Source: Nibricoccus aquaticus
GTDB taxonomy: Bacteria > Verrucomicrobiota > Verrucomicrobiia > Opitutales > Opitutaceae
DNA: 64,000 nucleotides
Assembly: GCF_002310495.1 (NCBI RefSeq)
Contig: NZ_CP023344.1
Location: forward strand, 744,001-808,000
Direction of reading: 5' to 3'
The notes beneath the pieces were generated by a model. The model had not been told where the DNA came from and made no database searches. It was given only the letters and a program-made list of their open reading frames with translations. The position numbers and the translations under genes are program-made. Shown here piece after piece: positions 7,163 to 16,208 of the stretch (position 1 is its first letter; the number at the start of each line of letters is the position of its first letter).

Positions 7163-9994
7163 ATGCCTTCAGCACCGCTGCGTCTTCGCTCCATCCCCTT
7201 TCTCGCCTTTCTCGCACTGAGCTGCGGTAGCCCGCTCTCGGCCGGCGAGCTCAAAGTCGACATCAACCGCGACTCCAAAAACTCCGCCGCCGAAACCGAG
7301 ACCGGCTACACCAAGTGGAGCTCCGACACTACCGGCGGTGCCTCCTCCGGCCTCGCCGCCGTCACCAAATCCTTCACCTCCGCCACCGGAGAGGCGATCA
7401 CCGTCAGTTTCGCCCAGACCGCCACTTCTCAATCCCGTGGCGGCACCGGCCTCGTGAGCAACTGGTACCAAGTCGGCGCCCAGGGCACCGCCAAGCTCGT
7501 CAGTGACGGCCTCACCGTTGCCCCCGCCAATATGACCACCGGCGGCGAAATGCAGATGACCATCACCGGTCTCTCTGCCGGCCATCACACACTCCTCACG
7601 TATCACAATGCCTGGGACGCCGCTTCCGCTCTCGTCTCGCTCGCCCCCATCGACGTTTACGTCAACGGCGTCCTCATCGTTAACGACCTCCAGCCCACCA
7701 TCCGCGCCGCCACCAACATCGCCGCGCCCATCGCCTACCTGGAGTTCGACGTCGCTGACACCAGCACCGTCACGACCATCCTTTTCTCCACCGAGACTTC
7801 GTCCACCTCCACGACGAAGAACGTCATGATTAACGCGTTCGAAATCGATACCTCGAACGCTTCCCGCAACGCCAACACCCCTTCCCCCGCCGACGCCGAC
7901 GAACACGTCAACGCCGACTCCGGTTCGTTCCTACTCAGCTGGTCCGCCGCCCTAAGCGGCGACTCCATCTCCCGCGATGTTTATTTCGGCACCAGCCGCA
8001 ACGCCGTGCTCACCGCCACCCGCACCTCGCCGGAATTCAAAGGCAACCAAACCGCGCTTTCCTACAACGTCACCGGTCTCAACGGCCACCTCACGTATTA
8101 CTGGCGCGTCGATGAAATCGACTCCAACGGCAACGTCACCAAAGGCACCGTCTGGTACTTCCGTCCCCGCCTGCTCGCCTTCCCTGGCGCCGAGGGCTAC
8201 GGCCGCTTCGCACGCGGCGGTCGCGGCGGCAAAGTCGTGCACGTCACCTCGCTCGCGGATTACGCGACTGCGGCAACACCCATCCCCGGCACGCTCCGCT
8301 ACGCCATCGAGCAGGAGACCGGCCCGCGCACCATCGTCTTCGACGTCTCCGGTCTCATCACCCTCCAGAGCGACATCGTCATCAGCTCCGCCCAGCCTTA
8401 CATCACCGTCGCTGGCCAGACCGCCCCCGGCAAAGGCATCACCATCAAGCGGCAGCTCTTCGGCATGAGCGGCGCGAGCGACGTCATCGTCCGCTTCCTC
8501 CGCGTTCTCGTCGGCAAAGAAAGCGGCGAAACTCAAAACGCCACAGGCATCTCCGGCAGCAACAACGTTATCATGGATCACTGCTCCATTGGCTGGGGCA
8601 TCGACGAAGGTCTCAGCACCCGCACAGCCAAAAATGTCACCTTCCAGCGCTGCTCCCTTTCCGAAGCGCTCAACGTCGCCGGACACCAAAACTACCCGGC
8701 CGGCACCGCGCACGGCTACGCGGCCTCCGTTGGCGGCGACATCGTTTCGCTCCACCACAATCTCCTCGCCCACAACGAGGGCCGCAACTGGTCCATGGCC
8801 GGCGGCCTCGACGCTGCTGGCTACTACGCCGGCCGTCTCGATATCTTCAACAACGTCGTCTACAACTGGGGCGGACGCACCACCGACGGCGGCGCGCACG
8901 AGGTCAACTTCGTTAACAACTACTACAAGACCGGCGCCGCCACGACCAAGTTCACGGCGTTGAATCCTCAATACGGCGGCTTCCCCGGCACCCAGCAGTA
9001 TTACATGTCCGGCAATGTCATGCCCGGCCGCTTCGACGAATCTAACCAAGCCGCCGGCTTCACCATCGGCACCGAGAACGGCGGCACCCTCCCGCAAAAC
9101 TCCACGCCCGCCTACACCGCTCTCGTCAACGCCCCCTTCTTCCCGTCCTACGCCACGATCCACAGCGCCGCCGACGCCTACAAACAGGTGCTCTCCGATG
9201 TCGGCTGCAATCAGCCGCAAATCGACGACCGCGACATCCGCATCATCAACGAAACCCTCAACGGCACCTACACCTACACCGGCAGCATCAGCGGCAAACG
9301 CGGCCTCCCAGACACCACCGCTGACGTCGGCGGCTGGGAAAACTACCCCGAGATGAAGCGTGCCGACAATTTCGATACCGACCGCGACGGCATGCCCGAC
9401 TGGTGGGAAACCCTCTTCGGCCTCAACTCGCGCTCCGCCGCCAATGACTTCTCCGAGTCCAACGCCGACCTCGACAATGACGGCTTCACCAACCTCGAAG
9501 ACTACCTCAACTGGCTCGCCCTCCCGCGCTACAACTCCGCCATCAACGGTTCCGTCGACATCGACCTCAGTGCCCTCAGTCGCGGGTACACCAGCGTCCC
9601 TGTCTTCACGCTCGGCACTCCGACCGCCGGCACCGTTCAACTTATCGGCAACGGCAAAACTGTCCGCTACACCCCCGCCGCCAGCTTCGAAGGCATCGCC
9701 CGCTTCTCCTTCACCGTCACCGATTCCGTCGGCAGCACCATGACCCGCGACATCGGCGTCCGCACCTACGCCATCCCCGATCCCACTCTCGCACTCACCC
9801 GCAACGCCACCACCTTCAGCAACGAATTCATCGGCGTTCCCGGCCAGACCTATAAAATCCAATACTCCGACGACCTCGTCACTTGGATCGACCTGCAAAC
9901 CATCACCGCCACCGGCGAAGCCTACCCCTTCACCGTTCCCACGAACCTTACCGGCGCCACCCGCCGCTTCTTCCGCGCCACCTCCATTCCGTAG
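7163..9994 (+). CDS. Secreted multidomain PL1 pectate lyase
   Basis: 943 residues with a signal peptide (residues 1-27, ending SPLSA). Domains in order: an N-terminal beta-rich module (about 28-230) that may be a carbohydrate-binding domain; a fibronectin-III-like module (about 235-335, ending YYWRVDEIDSNG); a PL1-type right-handed beta-helix from FPGAEGYGR (about 340) to about 650, with MDHCSIGWGIDEG and VSLHHNLLAHN; a Ca-binding DTDRDGMPDWWE/DNDGF segment (about 738-775); a beta-sandwich; and a C-terminal module typical of verrucomicrobial exported proteins (GQTYKIQYSDDLVTW). It would cleave polygalacturonate by beta-elimination outside the cytoplasm. A terminator follows 28 bp later. Confidence 0.88.
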   Translation: MPSAPLRLRSIPFLAFLALSCGSPLSAGELKVDINRDSKNSAAETETGYTKWSSDTTGGASSGLAAVTKSFTSATGEAITVSFAQTATSQSRGGTGLVSNWYQVGAQGTAKLVSDGLTVAPANMTTGGEMQMTITGLSAGHHTLLTYHNAWDAASALVSLAPIDVYVNGVLIVNDLQPTIRAATNIAAPIAYLEFDVADTSTVTTILFSTETSSTSTTKNVMINAFEIDTSNASRNANTPSPADADEHVNADSGSFLLSWSAALSGDSISRDVYFGTSRNAVLTATRTSPEFKGNQTALSYNVTGLNGHLTYYWRVDEIDSNGNVTKGTVWYFRPRLLAFPGAEGYGRFARGGRGGKVVHVTSLADYATAATPIPGTLRYAIEQETGPRTIVFDVSGLITLQSDIVISSAQPYITVAGQTAPGKGITIKRQLFGMSGASDVIVRFLRVLVGKESGETQNATGISGSNNVIMDHCSIGWGIDEGLSTRTAKNVTFQRCSLSEALNVAGHQNYPAGTAHGYAASVGGDIVSLHHNLLAHNEGRNWSMAGGLDAAGYYAGRLDIFNNVVYNWGGRTTDGGAHEVNFVNNYYKTGAATTKFTALNPQYGGFPGTQQYYMSGNVMPGRFDESNQAAGFTIGTENGGTLPQNSTPAYTALVNAPFFPSYATIHSAADAYKQVLSDVGCNQPQIDDRDIRIINETLNGTYTYTGSISGKRGLPDTTADVGGWENYPEMKRADNFDTDRDGMPDWWETLFGLNSRSAANDFSESNADLDNDGFTNLEDYLNWLALPRYNSAINGSVDIDLSALSRGYTSVPVFTLGTPTAGTVQLIGNGKTVRYTPAASFEGIARFSFTVTDSVGSTMTRDIGVRTYAIPDPTLALTRNATTFSNEFIGVPGQTYKIQYSDDLVTWIDLQTITATGEAYPFTVPTNLTGATRRFFRATSIP

Positions 9995-10022
9995 CCGCGC
10001 TAGCTTGTTTCCCGCTTCGCCG

Positions 10023-10068
10023 AAAGAGCGATCCACGCCAATTCTGGATCGGCGTGGCTCGCTCTTTT
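10023..10068 (+). terminator. Rho-independent terminator
   Basis: A nearly perfect long stem, AAAGAGCGA-t-CCACGCC pairing with GGCGTGG-c-TCGCTCTTT, an 11-nt loop, and a short T run. It separates the two pectate lyase genes. Confidence 0.9.
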
Positions 10069-10184
10069 ATAGCCGTATAACCCGGCGCCACATCCCGTGG
10101 TTTCCTCTTGCCGGTCGTATGATCGCCTCTGCATTTTCCGGCCCGGCGGCGCTGGCACTCTCACCGGCATCCGTTTCCCGATCC

Positions 10185-12017
10185 ATGCTTCACCTCACCC
10201 CCGGTCCTCGCGTGCTCAACGTCATCGCACTTATCTGCGCCTTCGCCGCCAGCGCGGTATTCGCAAACGACCTCGCGCTCAACGCAGACTCCCTCGCCGC
10301 CGAAGCGGCACCTGTGATCGCAACCCAGCCGCTCTCACAAACCGTGAAGGCGGGTAGCGCCGTGACACTGTTCGTCGTTACGCGCGAATCCGACCTCGCG
10401 TATCAGTGGAAAAAAGACGGCTTCGCCATCGCCGCTGCCACCCGCGACTCATTCGAAATCGCCTCCGCGCAACGCGGCGACAGCGGAAACTACACCGTCG
10501 ATATAACCAATCCCTCGGCCACGACTACCAGCAGCACCGCCACCCTGGAAGTTTCTCCCGTGAGCGCCGCAAGCGTCGCCTTCCAAGGGCGCCTTTTTAC
10601 GGCCCCGCGCTTCGTTCCGGAACCCGGTGCTGTCATTACTGCTCCGATCGCCGACGGATTCGCACGAGGAGCCACCGGCGGAGGTAACATCACCCCCGTT
10701 ATCGTCACGACCGCTGCTGAATTCAAAACGCAAGCCGAGTCCTCCGCCCCAGCCGTCATCACCGTTTCCGGCACCATCGATCTTCGGGCCCTTCCCGGCG
10801 TCTCCATCAAATCCGACAAAACCATCCAAGGTCAGAACGCCGCCGCCTCGATCGATGGCCAGCTCTTCATTGGCCCGGGCGTGAGCAACGTGATCATTCG
10901 CGGCCTTAACTTAACCTACCCCACAGTGCCTGAAGACGGTGCCGAAATATCCCCGCCCTCCCTCGCAGATTTCGACGCCCTATGGAGTTCTCCCGGAGGC
11001 ACTCTGGCCGCTTTGGCCGGGACTGGCGGCACCCCCTTAATTATTTCAGGCGCTTCCCGCATCTACGTGACGCACTGCTCCTTCTTCGACGCCGAAGGTT
11101 ACCTCGCCACAGTCACCGGGGGCGCCGACAACGTGACTTTTTCCTGGTGCGAATTTTATTATCAACCCGGCCAGCCCCGTCTTCGCCTCGGCATGCTCAT
11201 CGGCGCCCCCTCCGGCGAAACCAAGCCGCTCCACATCACCCTCCATCACAATTGGTGGTCCGATCTCATTGAACAACGCATGCCGGTCACGACCTACGGC
11301 CACATCCACCAGTACAGTAATTACTTCAAACCCGCCCCCAGCACACCCAACGTCGCAGGCACCGAAGCACGTGCCAGCTCCCAGCTCCTCAGCGAGCGCA
11401 ATCTCTACCACAGCATCGCTTCACCACTCACCAAATCCAGCGGTGGCCTCATCCGGACACTCGGTAATACCTACACCGCTACCACCGGAACCGCACCCGA
11501 CACCGGTTCCGACAACGTCTTCGTCCCTCCGTACTCTTACGCCACCCTCAACAACACCGGCCTTCCCTCCGCGATCGCGACCTACGCCGGCAACACCGCG
11601 GGTGCACTCTCCGCGTCTATCCAGTTCGGCTCCATGTCGATCGCCGAAACGCTCTTCTCCATTCCCGTCGGCGGCACCTTCACGCTCCAGGCCTCGCTCA
11701 CCAACATCGCCGGAGCCACCTACCAATGGCGCCTCGACAACACACCCATTCCCGGCGCCACTGCCGCGAGCTACACCGTCTCCAACGCCCAACTCACGAA
11801 CAACGGCACCTACACAGCGACAATCACGCTCATGGACGGCGACACCATCGTCAGCTCGCCTAAAACCATCGCCCTCAGCGTCCCCTTCATCGCCGGCGAA
11901 AACCCGCCTGCATCAAACAGCGGAACTGGCGGCGGCGGTGGAGGCGGCTCCCCTTCAGTTTGGTTCTTAATCGCCCTGACCATATTGGCCGCCCATCGCA
12001 TTCATTCTCGTAAATAA
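10185..12017 (+). CDS. Secreted PL1 pectate lyase with Ig-like domains and Gly-rich sorting tail
   Basis: 610 residues from ATG 10185, which places a clean signal peptide at the N-terminus (hydrophobic core VLNVIALICAFAASAVFA). An Ig-like domain spans about 43-125 (YQWKKDG ... GDSGNYTVDI). A PL1 beta-helix follows (about 135-435) with VIIRGLNLTYP and a LHHNWWSDLIEQRMP pectate-lyase signature. A second Ig-like domain covers about 488-575. The end is a run of glycines, a single hydrophobic helix (VWFLIALTILAAH) and a basic tail (RIHSRK), the architecture of GlyGly-CTERM-type sorting signals. It shares substrate class with the preceding gene but has its own terminators on both sides. Confidence 0.87.
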   Translation: MLHLTPGPRVLNVIALICAFAASAVFANDLALNADSLAAEAAPVIATQPLSQTVKAGSAVTLFVVTRESDLAYQWKKDGFAIAAATRDSFEIASAQRGDSGNYTVDITNPSATTTSSTATLEVSPVSAASVAFQGRLFTAPRFVPEPGAVITAPIADGFARGATGGGNITPVIVTTAAEFKTQAESSAPAVITVSGTIDLRALPGVSIKSDKTIQGQNAAASIDGQLFIGPGVSNVIIRGLNLTYPTVPEDGAEISPPSLADFDALWSSPGGTLAALAGTGGTPLIISGASRIYVTHCSFFDAEGYLATVTGGADNVTFSWCEFYYQPGQPRLRLGMLIGAPSGETKPLHITLHHNWWSDLIEQRMPVTTYGHIHQYSNYFKPAPSTPNVAGTEARASSQLLSERNLYHSIASPLTKSSGGLIRTLGNTYTATTGTAPDTGSDNVFVPPYSYATLNNTGLPSAIATYAGNTAGALSASIQFGSMSIAETLFSIPVGGTFTLQASLTNIAGATYQWRLDNTPIPGATAASYTVSNAQLTNNGTYTATITLMDGDTIVSSPKTIALSVPFIAGENPPASNSGTGGGGGGGSPSVWFLIALTILAAHRIHSRK

Positions 12018-12044
12018 CGCCGACGCTTTCACACGCACGCGACT

Positions 12045-12076
12045 AGGCCCGCCCTCCCCGGCGGGCCTTTTTCTTT
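12045..12076 (+). terminator. Rho-independent terminator
   Basis: Stem AGGCCCGCC / GGCGGGCCT, 6-nt loop, then TTTTCTTTT. It ends the second pectate lyase transcript. Confidence 0.92.
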
Positions 12077-12083
12077 TCCAAAT

Positions 12084-12171
12084 TCCGCGCCTCCGCCCTT
12101 CCGCGTTTCCGCAATCGCCTCCCAACAGTTCTCTGAATTCCTGTTCCTCCGGTTAATCCTGTCCCAAAATT
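12084..12171 (+). repeat. Composite phrase repeat (families D and C)
   Basis: Between a terminator and the helicase start lie two phrase repeats. The family-D part runs CGCGCCTCCGCCCTTCCGCG-TTTCCGCAAT. The family-C part is an AATCCTG phrase (TTCCTGTTCC, TCCGGTTAATCCTGTCCCAAAA). The same C phrase recurs at 59200 and 60441. Confidence 0.6.
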
Positions 12172-12242
12172 CCGTCTCCGTCCTCCGCCCGTCACGCTTG
12201 CTCCTCCGCTCCAAACGTCTCCTCCTCCACCGCACCGCGTTC

Positions 12243-14879
12243 ATGTCCGACACCGCTCCGCAATCTTCGCTCCCGCCCGCCCCCCTCGCCCCACCTCCCG
12301 GCTTCCCCGATGCAGACGCCGCGATGACCCGCTTCATCGCCGTCATGGCCGAGCGCAAGATGCAGCTCTACCCCGAGCAGGAAGAAGCCATCCTCGAACT
12401 CTTCGGCGGTGCCAACGTCATCCTCAACACCCCCACCGGCTCCGGCAAATCCCTCGTCGCTGCCGCGTTTCACTACAAGGCCCTCTGCGCCGGCCGCCGC
12501 TCCGTCTACACCTGCCCGATCAAGGCCCTCGTAAACGAAAAATTTCTCTCCCTCTGCCGCGACTTCGGTCCCGACAACGTCGGCATGATGACCGGCGACG
12601 CCTCTGTTAATCCCGACGCCGCGGTCCTCTGCTGCACCGCCGAAATTCTCGCCAACATCGCCCTCGCCGGTGGCGAACGCGCCGACTCCATCGGCGCCGT
12701 CATCATGGACGAGTTTCACTATTACTCCGACCAGTCCCGCGGCACCGCCTGGCAAGTCCCGCTCCTGCTCATGCCGCGCACGCGCTTCCTCCTCATGTCG
12801 GCCACGCTCGGCCCGGCCGACTTCATCGAGCGCGAACTCACCCGCGTCACCAAAGCCCCCGCCGTCACCGTCCGCAGCGACCGCCGCCCCGTGCCGTTGA
12901 ATTTCGAATACAGCGAAACGCCCCTCGCCGAGCGCGTCGCCGATCTGCTCACGGGGAAAAAAGCGCCGGTCTACCTCGTCTACTTCACGCAACGCGACGC
13001 CTCCGAGGCCGCGCAGTCGTTGATGAGCCTCACGATCTGCACGCGCGAAGAGAAAGCCGAAATCGCCAAAGCCCTCGAAGGGGTCCGCTTCAACAGTCCC
13101 TACGGGAAAGAAGTGAAACGCTGGCTCCGCCACGGCATCGGCGTCCACCACGCCGGCCTCCTCCCGCGCTACCGCATCCTCGTCGAGCAGCTCGCGCAAA
13201 AAGGCCTCCTCAAACTCATCTGCGGCACCGACACCCTCGGCGTCGGCATCAACGTCCCCATCCGCACCGTCGTCTTCACCCAGCTCTTCAAATACGACGG
13301 CCAAAAAGCAGGCATCCTCTCCGTCCGCGATTTCCGCCAGATCGCCGGCCGCGCCGGCCGCAAAGGCTACGACGATGTCGGCTACGTCATCATCCAAGCC
13401 CCCGAGCACGTCATCGAAAACAAACGCGCCGAGGAAAAAGCCGCCGGCGATCCGAAGAAGGCCAAGAAGCTCGTGAAACAAAAAGCCCCCGAGGGCGCCG
13501 TCGGTTGGGATGCGAAAACTTTCGAGAAGCTCATGACTGCCCAGCCCGAAGGCCTGCAATCCCGCTTCGATGTTTCCCACGGCATGTTGATGCAGGTCCT
13601 CTCGCGCGACGAAGACGGCTGCCGCGTCATGCGCCAGCTCATTGCCGACAGCCACGAAACCCCGCACCGCAAAAAAGCCCTCCGCCGCCGCGCCTGGCAG
13701 CTCTTCCGCGCGCTCCTCGACCGCAAAATCATCGACTGGATTCCGCCCGAGCCCTCTGGCCGGAAACTCAAGGTCAACGTCGGCCTCCAGGACGACTTCT
13801 CTCTTCACCAAGCGCTCTCGCTCTATCTCATCGACACTCTCCCGAAGCTCGACCGCGAGTCACCGGATTATCCCTACGACGTCCTCACGCTCTGCGAATC
13901 CATCGTCGAAAATCCCGAGACGATCCTCCGCCGCCAGGTCGACGTCATCAAGACCGAGGAGCTCGCGCGCATGAAAGCCGCCGACATCCCCTACGACGAG
14001 CGCATGGAAAAACTCGAACTCATCGAGCACCCCAAACCGCTCCGCGAATTCCTCTACGATACCTTCAACGCCTTCGCCGCCGCGCACCCATGGGTCGGTC
14101 AGGAAAACGTCCGCCCCAAGTCCATCGCCCGCGAGATGTACGAGCGTTACATGTCCTTCGCCGACTACATCCGCGACTACGGTCTGCAGCGCTCCGAAGG
14201 CCTCCTCCTCCGCCACCTCTCCCAAGTCTGGAAAGTCCTCGCTCAAACTGTCCCCGACGACGCCAAAACCGAAGAGGTCGTCGAAATGGAACTCTACTTC
14301 CGCGAACTCATCCGCGGCATCGACTCCAGTCTCCTCGAAGAATGGGAACGCATGCGCAACCCCGACTACGTCGCCCAAGAACTCGCCACCGACAAACCCG
14401 CGCGCCCGTCCAACTTCGACATCACCCGCGACGTATCCGCATTCCAACGCCTCGTCCGCACCGCCATCCTCGGCTTCCTTCAGGACATCGCCGCCCGCTC
14501 CTGGGACGCCGCCCTCTACCGCCTCACGGCCTCTGGCCTCAGCGACGACCCCGAAGACCCCGCGCGCAAAGCCGCCGCCCGCAAACTCGAAGACGCCTTC
14601 AAGCCCTACTTCGACGCCCGCACCCGCTTCCGCCTCGACCCCGAAGGCCGCTCCGCGAAACACACCCATTTCGAATCCCTCGACGACACCCCGCTCAACG
14701 TCCGCTCCGTCTGGCCCGTCGCCCAAGTACTCGCCGACCCCGAATCGCTCAACGACTGGGAAGCCCAATTCACCATCGACCTCACCGCCTCTCGCCTCGA
14801 AAACCGCCCCGTCCTAGTCTTCAACACCATCCACGAAATCGGTACCTCCGAAAATGCCGATATCCCCGCCGGCTCCTAG
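12243..14879 (+). CDS. Superfamily II DEAD/DEAH-box helicase with DUF3516
   Basis: 878 residues from ATG 12243 (MSDTAPQ); an upstream start at 12198 is less likely because it falls in the leader. Helicase motifs are intact: NTPTGSGKS (Walker A, 62-70), DEFH (motif II, 156-159), LMSATLG (motif III), [12 protein letters not shown] and [19 protein letters not shown] (IV-V), and [13 protein letters not shown] (VI). The Ski2/HelY-like core fills roughly the first half. The remaining ~400 residues are the DUF3516 helical region found with these bacterial RNA/DNA helicases. Likely cytosolic, unwinding RNA or branched DNA. It stands alone, with no nuclease partner beside it. Confidence 0.87.
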   Translation: MSDTAPQSSLPPAPLAPPPGFPDADAAMTRFIAVMAERKMQLYPEQEEAILELFGGANVILNTPTGSGKSLVAAAFHYKALCAGRRSVYTCPIKALVNEKFLSLCRDFGPDNVGMMTGDASVNPDAAVLCCTAEILANIALAGGERADSIGAVIMDEFHYYSDQSRGTAWQVPLLLMPRTRFLLMSATLGPADFIERELTRVTKAPAVTVRSDRRPVPLNFEYSETPLAERVADLLTGKKAPVYLVYFTQRDASEAAQSLMSLTICTREEKAEIAKALEGVRFNSPYGKEVKRWLRHGIGVHHAGLLPRYRILVEQLAQKGLLKLICGTDTLGVGINVPIRTVVFTQLFKYDGQKAGILSVRDFRQIAGRAGRKGYDDVGYVIIQAPEHVIENKRAEEKAAGDPKKAKKLVKQKAPEGAVGWDAKTFEKLMTAQPEGLQSRFDVSHGMLMQVLSRDEDGCRVMRQLIADSHETPHRKKALRRRAWQLFRALLDRKIIDWIPPEPSGRKLKVNVGLQDDFSLHQALSLYLIDTLPKLDRESPDYPYDVLTLCESIVENPETILRRQVDVIKTEELARMKAADIPYDERMEKLELIEHPKPLREFLYDTFNAFAAAHPWVGQENVRPKSIAREMYERYMSFADYIRDYGLQRSEGLLLRHLSQVWKVLAQTVPDDAKTEEVVEMELYFRELIRGIDSSLLEEWERMRNPDYVAQELATDKPARPSNFDITRDVSAFQRLVRTAILGFLQDIAARSWDAALYRLTASGLSDDPEDPARKAAARKLEDAFKPYFDARTRFRLDPEGRSAKHTHFESLDDTPLNVRSVWPVAQVLADPESLNDWEAQFTIDLTASRLENRPVLVFNTIHEIGTSENADIPAGS

Positions 14880-14914
14880 TGCCGGGAGCGCCTATATCGT
14901 TCATCCCGTAATCC

Positions 14915-15214
14915 ATGCCTCAAATCCTATTCGTCCTCTTCATTTTGGTCTGGGCCAGCGCGCTCGTAGCGCTTCTCTACGGTACCGGATACTGGATCGC
15001 CGCGGCTTCAGAAATTCAGCCAGAAAAGAAGAGCCGCTATGGATGGAATCCTCTCAACGCCACGATCAGTCCGGCGAACTTGACGGTGCGGGGTCAGACT
15101 TACCGGAAGAAAGCCCTGCGCGGTCTCATCCTCTTCGTATCGCTGACAGCCACTGTCTTGGCCGCAGGCTTCGGACTTAAAATGATAGCCATGATTGCCG
15201 CCTCATTAAAATAA
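14915..15214 (+). CDS. Small two-helix membrane protein, unknown function
   Basis: 99 residues with two hydrophobic segments: residues about 3-30 (ILFVLFILVWASALVALLYG) and 69-95 (GLILFVSLTATVLAAGFGLK). They are joined by a polar loop rich in Lys and Asn. It starts 35 bp after the helicase stop and 20 bp before the next gene, so it may be co-transcribed with the secreted hydrolase. I do not recognise the family. The start ATG is the first in frame. Confidence 0.6.
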   Translation: MPQILFVLFILVWASALVALLYGTGYWIAAASEIQPEKKSRYGWNPLNATISPANLTVRGQTYRKKALRGLILFVSLTATVLAAGFGLKMIAMIAASLK

Positions 15215-15234
15215 CCAGACATCACTTTATCCCC

Positions 15235-16140
15235 ATGAAACTCTCCATCCTCGCCTCGCTCACACTGGCCTTCACCGCCCTCATGTCCGCCGCCGAACCC
15301 ACCGTCATTCCACTCTGGCCAGAAGGCGTTCCCAATCTCCGCGCCGACGCAACCGACGAGAAGACCACCGATAACCGCACGTCCAACATCCATCACCCTT
15401 CGCTGACCGTTTATCCAGCGCCAGCCGACAAAGCCAACGGCACCGCTGTCATCGTCTGCCCCGGCGGAGGCTACATGCGCCTCGCGATGGACAAAGAAGG
15501 CGTCGAGTACGCCCAGTGGCTCAACACCCGCGGCATCACCGCCTTCGTCCTCAAGTACCGGATGGTCGAATACGGCCAGCCCGCCCCGCTTCAAGACGCC
15601 CTTCGTTCCATCCGCCTCATCCGCTCCCGTGCCGCAGAGTTCGGTGTGAAGCCCGACCGCATCGGCATTATGGGCTCCTCCGCCGGCGGACATCTCTCTT
15701 CCTCCGCCGCCACACTGTTCGAGGCGCCCGAAGGCAAAACCGGCAACGCCCTCGACTCGGTCAGTGCCCGTCCCGACTTCGCGATCCTCTGCTACCCGGT
15801 CATCACCATGACCGAACCCAATACCCACGCCGGCTCCCGCAAAGCCCTCCTCGGCGAAAACCCCACGCCCGAGCTCATCGCCCGCTGGTCCACCGAAAAC
15901 CAAGTCACCGCCGCCACACCGCCCACCTTCCTCTTCCACACCACGGAAGACGGCGCCGTCCCTGTCGAAAACGCCCTCGCCTTCTACGCCGCGCTCAAGC
16001 GCAACAAAGTCCCCGCAGAACTCCACGTCTTCGAAAAAGGCGGCCACGGCGTCGGCATGAGAGCCGGCAACGGGCCCACCTCCGACTGGCCCGTCCTCCT
16101 CGAAGCCTGGCTCCGCCTCCACGGCTGGATCACCCCATAA
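15235..16140 (+). CDS. Secreted alpha/beta hydrolase, carbohydrate-esterase-like
   Basis: 301 residues with a signal peptide (MKLSILASLTLAFTALMSAA). The fold markers are CPGGGYMRLA (oxyanion hole), GSSAGGHL with nucleophile Ser149, an acidic residue in HTTEDGAVPVENAL, and a C-terminal His in EKGGHGVGM. This pattern (PGGGY...GSSAGGHL...GGHGF-like) is that of BD-FAE/acetyl-xylan-esterase-type enzymes that deacylate plant polysaccharides. The downstream convergent gene is a sugar-type MFS transporter. Together with the PL1 lyases this supports a plant-cell-wall degradation role, which remains an inference. Confidence 0.85.
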   Translation: MKLSILASLTLAFTALMSAAEPTVIPLWPEGVPNLRADATDEKTTDNRTSNIHHPSLTVYPAPADKANGTAVIVCPGGGYMRLAMDKEGVEYAQWLNTRGITAFVLKYRMVEYGQPAPLQDALRSIRLIRSRAAEFGVKPDRIGIMGSSAGGHLSSSAATLFEAPEGKTGNALDSVSARPDFAILCYPVITMTEPNTHAGSRKALLGENPTPELIARWSTENQVTAATPPTFLFHTTEDGAVPVENALAFYAALKRNKVPAELHVFEKGGHGVGMRAGNGPTSDWPVLLEAWLRLHGWITP

Positions 16141-16190
16141 TTCCGACGTAGGGCTCGCGCTCGCGCGACGCCTCCGATCGCGAAACTTCC
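16141..16190 (+). repeat. TTCCGnnGTAGG hairpin repeat, copy 1
   Basis: Begins TTCCGACGTAGGG directly after the esterase stop codon and continues into a self-complementary GCTCGCGCTCGCGCGA stretch. It shares its prefix with the elements at 43771 and 49382, but its hairpin is a different, less regular sequence. Confidence 0.5.
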
Positions 16191-16208
16191 TCCTCCCCCT
16201 GCGCCCTC

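Noticed and set aside
12192-13811. A 539-codon minus-strand frame opposite the helicase
   Set aside because: Glu/Gly/Ala-rich shadow of the helicase codons. The helicase motifs are on the plus strand.
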